Assembly (NCBI GenBank): GCA_018436595.1
Contig: JAHDLC010000036.1
Coordinates: forward strand, 19,096 to 83,095
Origin: Synergistaceae bacterium
GTDB taxonomy: Bacteria > Synergistota > Synergistia > Synergistales > Aminobacteriaceae
Reading direction: 5' to 3'
DNA length: 64,000 nt
Below, piece after piece: positions 59,761 through 64,000 of the stretch. The stretch's first letter is position 1. The number at the start of each line of letters is the position of its first letter. The position numbers and the translations under genes were made by a program. Under the pieces are notes generated by a model. That model was not told where the DNA came from. It was given only the letters and a program-made list of their open reading frames with translations, and searched no databases.

Positions 59761-60836
59761 CCGTCCGGACGGAAACCACGGAGCAGGGAGACATCCGCCT
59801 CCGGTGCGGATCCTTTCCCACCTCTGTCGTCGTCGGCCGGGGACTCCTCCCCCGCCTGGACTCCCTGACCGGCCGGAAAGAAAGTCCCTTCATCGTAGCC
59901 GACGACATCACCGGGCCCCTTTTCGGAGACTACCCCGGAAAGCGAAAGGGCATGCATCTCCTCCCCCGGGGAGAAAAAGGGAAAAGCCTTTCCAGCATCG
60001 GCGGTATCTACACATCCCTCGCCGGATGCGGAATGGAGCGCACGGACACGATTCTCGCCCTGGGAGGAGGCGTCACGGGCGACGCGGCGGGCTTCGCGGC
60101 CGCCACCTGGATGCGGGGCATCCGGCTCATCCAGTGCCCCACCACCCTCCTCGCCCAGGCGGACAGTGCCATCGGCGGAAAGACCGGCGCAAATCTCTCG
60201 GAAGGGAAAAATCTCGTGGGGGCCTTCCATCCCGCCGAATGGGTCCTCTCGGACGTGGAGTGCCTCCGCTCCCAGAAGGAAGAAGACTTCCGGCAGGGCC
60301 TCGCCGAAGCGGTGAAATACGGGGCGGGAGAGGACTGGAACTTCCTTTCGTGGCTCGAGGAGAACGCAGGACCTATCCTGAGGCGCGACTGCGGGGTTCT
60401 TCTCCGGCTTGTTTCGGATTGTTCACGGATGAAGCTGGCGGTCGTCTCGGAAGACGAGCGGGAACAATCCGGAGCAAGGGCTCGCCTGAACCTGGGGCAC
60501 ACAATCGGACATGCCCTTGAAGCGGCTTCCGGGTACAAAAGATGGAAACATGGCGACGCGGTAGCCGCTGGAATAATGGTTGCAGCCAGATTGGCCGGAC
60601 GCCTCGGAGAACTTGGAGAAGAGGAATGCCGGCGCATCGGGCGGATCCTCTCCAGGTTTTCCCTGCCCACAGGTCCTGATCGCCCATGGGAGGACATTCT
60701 TCTCTTCCTCGCAAGGGACAAGAAGTTCACCGGGGGGGTTCCCAGCCTCGTGATCCCCCGGAAGGACGCCCCCTGCACTCTTCGGAGCGATATTCCCCTT
60801 CCTCTTCTTCGGGAAGCTTACGAGAAAAGTCTCTGA
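59736..60836 (+). CDS. aroB: 3-Dehydroquinate synthase
   Basis: A 366-residue NAD-dependent cyclase, the second step of the shikimate pathway. The nucleotide motif is GGGVTGDAAGFAAATWMRG, followed by PTTLLAQADSAIGGKTG, the metal-site region EAVKYGAG and NLGHTIGHALEAASGYKRWKHGDAVAAG. GTG 59736 follows ggaggagg inside the DAHP synthase gene, giving a 25-base overlap. The usual length of the family is kept. No further aro gene follows in the window. Confidence 0.94.
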   Translation: MAKNARQVTVRTETTEQGDIRLRCGSFPTSVVVGRGLLPRLDSLTGRKESPFIVADDITGPLFGDYPGKRKGMHLLPRGEKGKSLSSIGGIYTSLAGCGMERTDTILALGGGVTGDAAGFAAATWMRGIRLIQCPTTLLAQADSAIGGKTGANLSEGKNLVGAFHPAEWVLSDVECLRSQKEEDFRQGLAEAVKYGAGEDWNFLSWLEENAGPILRRDCGVLLRLVSDCSRMKLAVVSEDEREQSGARARLNLGHTIGHALEAASGYKRWKHGDAVAAGIMVAARLAGRLGELGEEECRRIGRILSRFSLPTGPDRPWEDILLFLARDKKFTGGVPSLVIPRKDAPCTLRSDIPLPLLREAYEKSL

Positions 60837-60884
60837 ATTCCGGGGTGTCAGGGATTCTGAATCTAAATTCTTTGTTTCCGGAGC

Positions 60885-60946
60885 ATTTTTTGCAGGAGGG
60901 AAAACCCGGCAGATCTTAAGAAGACGATTTTCCTCCTGCAAAAAAT
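60885..60946. repeat. Perfect 15-base inverted repeat after aroB
   Basis: ATTTTTTGCAGGAGG (60885-60899) and its exact complement CCTCCTGCAAAAAAT (60932-60946) bracket 32 bases. It lies in the 144-base gap between aroB and the convergent aconitase-X pair. A two-way terminator is possible, though the loop is large; a small mobile-element remnant is the other option. Confidence 0.55.
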
Positions 60947-60980
60947 ATAGACGGCGATTTTTAATTTGGTCTTTAAAAAC

Positions 60981-61403
60981 CTATTTATTTTTTTGCTTTA
61001 TCATCAGTTCATCAGCTTCGATTTCAACCCAGTCACCTTTTTGTATAACCTCATAGAACTGTCCTTCTACATCACATACAAGAGGAATCTCCATGATAAT
61101 CGAATTGCTTACTAAAACCGTACTAAGCTCTTTAACGACAAAAGCTTTCGGCTTATTCCCCTTTTCAGCGGCAAGGAAAAGGCCATCGAGCTGGACCACA
61201 GAACTCCCTTTATCACTTGGAAAAACGATTATTTTATCAGTGATTGATTCTCCTTCCAGGTTATGCCCTTCTTCTATAATTTTGCCACTGTCAGGATCGA
61301 CAAGATAAAAGTTTATTGCCTCATTTGTAAGTACTGCCTCACCAGAAACTTTCCCTCCGGTAACATTCCGGCAACTGAACTTTAAAAAATCCGCCCTTTT
61401 CAT
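60981..61403 (-). CDS. Aconitase X small (swivel) subunit
   Basis: A 140-residue protein of the aconitase-X swivel (DUF126) family: CRNVTGGKVSGEAVLTNEAINFYLV is the expected N-terminal block, and EGESITDKIIVFPSDKGSSVVQL the ligand loop. With the large subunit it forms a dehydratase. Reported aconitase-X enzymes dehydrate cis-3-hydroxy-L-proline or mevalonate 5-phosphate. It overlaps the large-subunit gene by four bases. Base composition is clearly more A+T-rich than the neighbouring genes. Confidence 0.88.
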   Translation of the reverse strand: MKRADFLKFSCRNVTGGKVSGEAVLTNEAINFYLVDPDSGKIIEEGHNLEGESITDKIIVFPSDKGSSVVQLDGLFLAAEKGNKPKAFVVKELSTVLVSNSIIMEIPLVCDVEGQFYEVIQKGDWVEIEADELMIKQKNK

Positions 61404-62605
61404 CTTACTTCCCCCTCAATAGCAGCTTGGACACATTCCTGAAGGCTCCGCACTATCAGCTTCATTTTTCTTTTTGCAACATAATACGCACACTTCGGCG
61501 ATTCGGTTAATCCTTTCTTCCCCTCCATATGAGCCCAAATCGGCTGATCGACACAACTGTCTTCAACAATGCGGCCACCAGCTTCACTGATTACTTCTGC
61601 CAGTCCCATGCGTTCTGATAATTCTTTATTAAGATAAGATGTAAAAATCCAAAGCTCCGTTTTCAATTTTCTTCCCTCGACCATCTGAGCGACTTCTTTA
61701 ATCTGGAAGATGGTCAAATGAGGGCAGCCAAGGATAACAAAGGAAATCTCTCCCTTTCCGGCAGACAGCGTTTTTCGTACCTGATCGAGGTCTTCATTCT
61801 TAATTTCGATAACTTTTTTTGGTTTTTCTCCATGGAAACAATCATTCAATGTTCTTGCCTCCGGTGTCATACCTAAGACATGAAACATTGGGATGACACC
61901 ATGGACGTTTAACTCTGTACTTAAGTTCATGAAAGCTTCTTTTGAAGGATCCTTTTCTATTCCGGAAAAAACGGGCACACCAGAACCCATTTTTTGTGGT
62001 ACAGCGTAACCCAACAATTGAAAATCGAAGTCATTTTTTATTTCCGCATTCACTTCAATCAAGACGTCGCCTTTTCTTTTCTCATCCAGCAAAAAACCAT
62101 ATAACGGAGTAACACCTGTTATTGCAGCACAAAGAGCGCTTTGTGACGATTCCCTGTTAGTTCTGGCACCATACACAGAATTCACGAAACAGGATGCACC
62201 TGATGCAGCAAAAGCAACGGTTTCCCGAAATCTGGGAACATTATTCTCAAAATATGGAGTACATTGAAAGGTTGGCACTATTCCTACCTTCTTATATGCA
62301 TTTTGGGTTTCTTGATGAACTTGCAGTTCTTGAGGAGTAAAAGTGCATATTTTTTCAAAATATTTCTTATTAAAAGCCGGATTTACTGTTGACATAACTT
62401 TGCATTTAGCCCCTCCTTCCACAAGTTTTTTCACAAACCAAAGATCACCTTCCTGATTACTCAAAGAAATGTGGACTCTGCTGACTTTGGTCATTTTTTC
62501 AGCCTGGAATGCTTCTCCGATACCGACCAAAATCTTCATCGCAGTTGCGACACCCATACCATGTTTTCCTTCAAGCATGTCTCTTTCATCTTGGTTCAAA
62601 TGCAT
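61400..62605 (-). CDS. Aconitase X large (catalytic) subunit
   Basis: A 401-residue member of the aconitase-X catalytic (DUF521) family. Recognisable are MHLNQDERDMLEGKHGMGVATAMKILV at the start, FQCTPYFENNVPRFRE, and FAASGASCFVNSVYGARTNRESSQSAL. The cysteines in these blocks are the likely cluster or metal ligands. ATG 62605 follows ggaggg. Being A+T-rich, standing alone, and lying next to an insertion sequence, it was probably gained by transfer; a hydroxyproline role would suit a peptide fermenter, but the substrate is not certain. Confidence 0.88.
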   Translation of the reverse strand: MHLNQDERDMLEGKHGMGVATAMKILVGIGEAFQAEKMTKVSRVHISLSNQEGDLWFVKKLVEGGAKCKVMSTVNPAFNKKYFEKICTFTPQELQVHQETQNAYKKVGIVPTFQCTPYFENNVPRFRETVAFAASGASCFVNSVYGARTNRESSQSALCAAITGVTPLYGFLLDEKRKGDVLIEVNAEIKNDFDFQLLGYAVPQKMGSGVPVFSGIEKDPSKEAFMNLSTELNVHGVIPMFHVLGMTPEARTLNDCFHGEKPKKVIEIKNEDLDQVRKTLSAGKGEISFVILGCPHLTIFQIKEVAQMVEGRKLKTELWIFTSYLNKELSERMGLAEVISEAGGRIVEDSCVDQPIWAHMEGKKGLTESPKCAYYVAKRKMKLIVRSLQECVQAAIEGEVR

Positions 62606-62672
62606 CTGAATCCCTCCAAAGGTGATTAATCCGTTTCAGTAGATTTTTTAATGCTGAATTCTTAACTGTTGA

Positions 62673-64000
62673 GTGCCAAGACATCGTAGACTGATTTTTG
62701 TGCCAGGACATCGTTTACAAAAGTTTTTCTTGCGATTGTTTTGATTTCGCTTCATCTTCATGGGTATCCTAATATTACTGAGGTGGAACCCGTGAAAAAT
62801 AAGGATGAGCAGCAGAGAATTCTGGCCGTTCAACGTTTTCGTGATGGCGAAAAGCCTGAATCCATCTGCGCTTCACTCGGCAAATCGAGAGCCTGGCTCT
62901 ACAAGTGGCTAAAACGCCAGGAGCACCATGACAACGAAGAACCCTGGTGCAAGGACTCATCACGGCGTCCGAAAAACTGCGCCAACAGAACGCCGGATGA
63001 AATCGAGGAGATTGTGAAGATTGTCCGTCTCAGCCTCTACAACAAAGAGGTCTTCTGCGGTGCTCAAGCCATCCTCTGGGAGCTGGAGGACATGGATATT
63101 TCGCCTCTGCCGTCGCTCCGCACCATCAACAGGATTCTCGCGCGGAACGAACTGACCCATCGAAGAACGGGGCGCTATTCCCCCAAGGGAACGCCGTATC
63201 CGGCGCTTCCTTCCGCCGGAGTCAACGACACCCATCAGGCGGATCTCGTCGGACCGTGCTACCTAAAGGGGCCGATTCGCTTCTACAGTCTCAACGTGGT
63301 CGATCTGGCCACTGCGAGGTGCGGACTGTACCCCTCGGTCTCGAAAGGAGCGAAGAGCATCATGAACGGCCTCTGGAATATCTGGAAACGTCTGGGTATT
63401 CCGGACAGAGTCCAGGTGGACAATAGCTTCACCTTCGCCGGCAGTCCAAAATATCCGCGAAGCATGGGGCCTCTTATCCGCCTCTGCCTGCACAGCGGAG
63501 TGGAGCCGTGGTTCATTCCGCCGTCGGAGCCATGGAGGAACGGCAGCGTGGAGCGATTCAACGACTTTTACCAGCAGAGTTTTCTCGGGAAGATCGAGAT
63601 GTTCTCCGTAGATGAGCTGAAGAACGGCTCTCTTGCTTTCGAGAACAGGCACAACACCACGTGGCGTTACAGTAAGATCGGCGGAAAGACTCCGGTGAAA
63701 GCGTTGGGCTCGATGAAGAGTACGCTTCGATTCCCCGATCCGGAGGCGCCTCCGCCGGATTGGCGGAAAGAACCGGAAAAGGGCAGATACCATTTCGTGC
63801 GTCTGATCCGAAGCGACTTGAGGCTGAACATATTCGGAGAGAGCTTTTCGGTGCCGCCTGAACTGGAGTTCGAATATGCCGTCGCCACTATAGATGTCAA
63901 GGAGCAGAAGCTTACAATTTCTCATGACGGAAAACCGGTGAAGCAAATAGAGTATAAGCGTTAAAGCGAAAAAGAATACCAGTCTACGATGTGGTGGCAC
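62673..64000 (+). mobile_element. Insertion sequence with integrase-type transposase
   Basis: Terminal inverted repeats share GTGCCA and then ACATCGTAGACTG: the left copy is 62673-62693, the right copy 63980-64000 (reverse), with two differences over 21 bases. A second left-end repeat, GTGCCAGGACATCGTTTAC, lies at 62700-62718, a probable extra transposase-binding site. A single transposase gene fills the inside. The right copy ends on the last base of the window, so the exact end and target duplication cannot be seen. Confidence 0.85.
62792..63964 (+). CDS. Transposase, helix-turn-helix plus integrase core
   Basis: A 390-residue DDE transposase. A helix-turn-helix region at the N-terminus (about 10-50; DEQQRILAVQRFRDGEKPESI, CASLGKSRAWLYKWLKRQE) is followed by an integrase catalytic core with the acidic residues in DTHQADLVGP, VQVDNSFTF and NGSVERFNDFYQ. 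The C-terminal tail (about 300-390) is probably DNA-binding. GTG 62792 after gaggtgg is chosen; the open frame extends 17 codons upstream without support. Family relation is to the IS481/IS3-type rve group, not resolved further. It looks intact. Confidence 0.88.
   Translation: MKNKDEQQRILAVQRFRDGEKPESICASLGKSRAWLYKWLKRQEHHDNEEPWCKDSSRRPKNCANRTPDEIEEIVKIVRLSLYNKEVFCGAQAILWELEDMDISPLPSLRTINRILARNELTHRRTGRYSPKGTPYPALPSAGVNDTHQADLVGPCYLKGPIRFYSLNVVDLATARCGLYPSVSKGAKSIMNGLWNIWKRLGIPDRVQVDNSFTFAGSPKYPRSMGPLIRLCLHSGVEPWFIPPSEPWRNGSVERFNDFYQQSFLGKIEMFSVDELKNGSLAFENRHNTTWRYSKIGGKTPVKALGSMKSTLRFPDPEAPPPDWRKEPEKGRYHFVRLIRSDLRLNIFGESFSVPPELEFEYAVATIDVKEQKLTISHDGKPVKQIEYKR

Noticed and set aside
1..64000. 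tRNA, rRNA or phage genes
   Set aside because: Read-through found no cloverleaf-like sequence, rRNA segment, or phage structural or lysis gene; a covariance-model search would be decisive.

Overview
The window is 64 kb of G+C-rich bacterial chromosome whose gene content points to an anaerobic amino-acid and peptide fermenter. The most likely source is a member of the Synergistota; this is inferred from gene content, not from alignment. The indicators are a selenoprotein betaine/glycine-reductase-type operon, a ferredoxin-dependent 2-oxoacid oxidoreductase, a dipeptide transporter with peptidases, and a tripartite tricarboxylate (TTT) uptake system. There is no aerobic respiratory gene, rRNA, tRNA, prophage or CRISPR array. 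An insertion sequence closes the right end.

Layout. 1-2.2 kb: the end of a sodium:solute symporter and an amidohydrolase. 2.4-6.1 kb: a leader-peptide/terminator attenuator in front of aspartate kinase and homoserine dehydrogenase, then an Lrp/AsnC regulator and a LysE exporter. 6.2-10.6 kb: a CHASE4-HAMP-PAS-GGDEF-EAL protein and a secreted 5'-nucleotidase-like protein. 10.6-11.1 kb: an array of long imperfect palindromic repeats. 11.1-19.4 kb (minus): Xaa-Pro peptidase, a Dpp/Opp transporter and gamma-glutamyltransferase. 19.4-21.1 kb: two poorly known genes. 21.2-25.5 kb (minus): a component-B operon with a UGA/selenocysteine codon plus a BCCT betaine transporter, divergent from a PAS histidine kinase/NarL regulator pair (25.7-27.5 kb). 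29-36.2 kb: a regulated catabolic operon (Fe-alcohol dehydrogenase, DapA-like lyase, 2-hydroxyacid dehydrogenase, TctBAC, GntR) in which tctA is frameshifted.

36.3-46.9 kb: a YbaK deacylase, FetAB-like exporter, DUF6530-like gene, UvrD-like and MrfA-like helicases, and an amidohydrolase with a DUF3100-type membrane pair under a promoter, palindrome and terminator-like leader. 47.2-51.1 kb: a potassium-channel-like protein, PHP phosphoesterase, Ogt and DUF1848. 51.2-55.4 kb (minus): a 2-oxoacid:ferredoxin oxidoreductase operon that also carries a P-loop ATPase and an alpha/beta hydrolase. 55.5-58.3 kb: an M20 peptidase and a CheY/CheX-like pair. 58.4-60.8 kb: a second attenuator, with an aromatic-residue-rich leader peptide, in front of DAHP synthase and dehydroquinate synthase. 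61-64 kb: an A+T-richer aconitase-X pair beside the insertion sequence.

Together the genes describe import and hydrolysis of peptides, betaine and organic acids, their fermentation through ferredoxin and selenoenzymes, and biosynthetic operons controlled by transcription attenuation. The most interesting signals are regulatory: two leader-peptide attenuators, three promoter-proximal palindromic operators, a SECIS-dependent gene, and two families of structured intergenic repeats.
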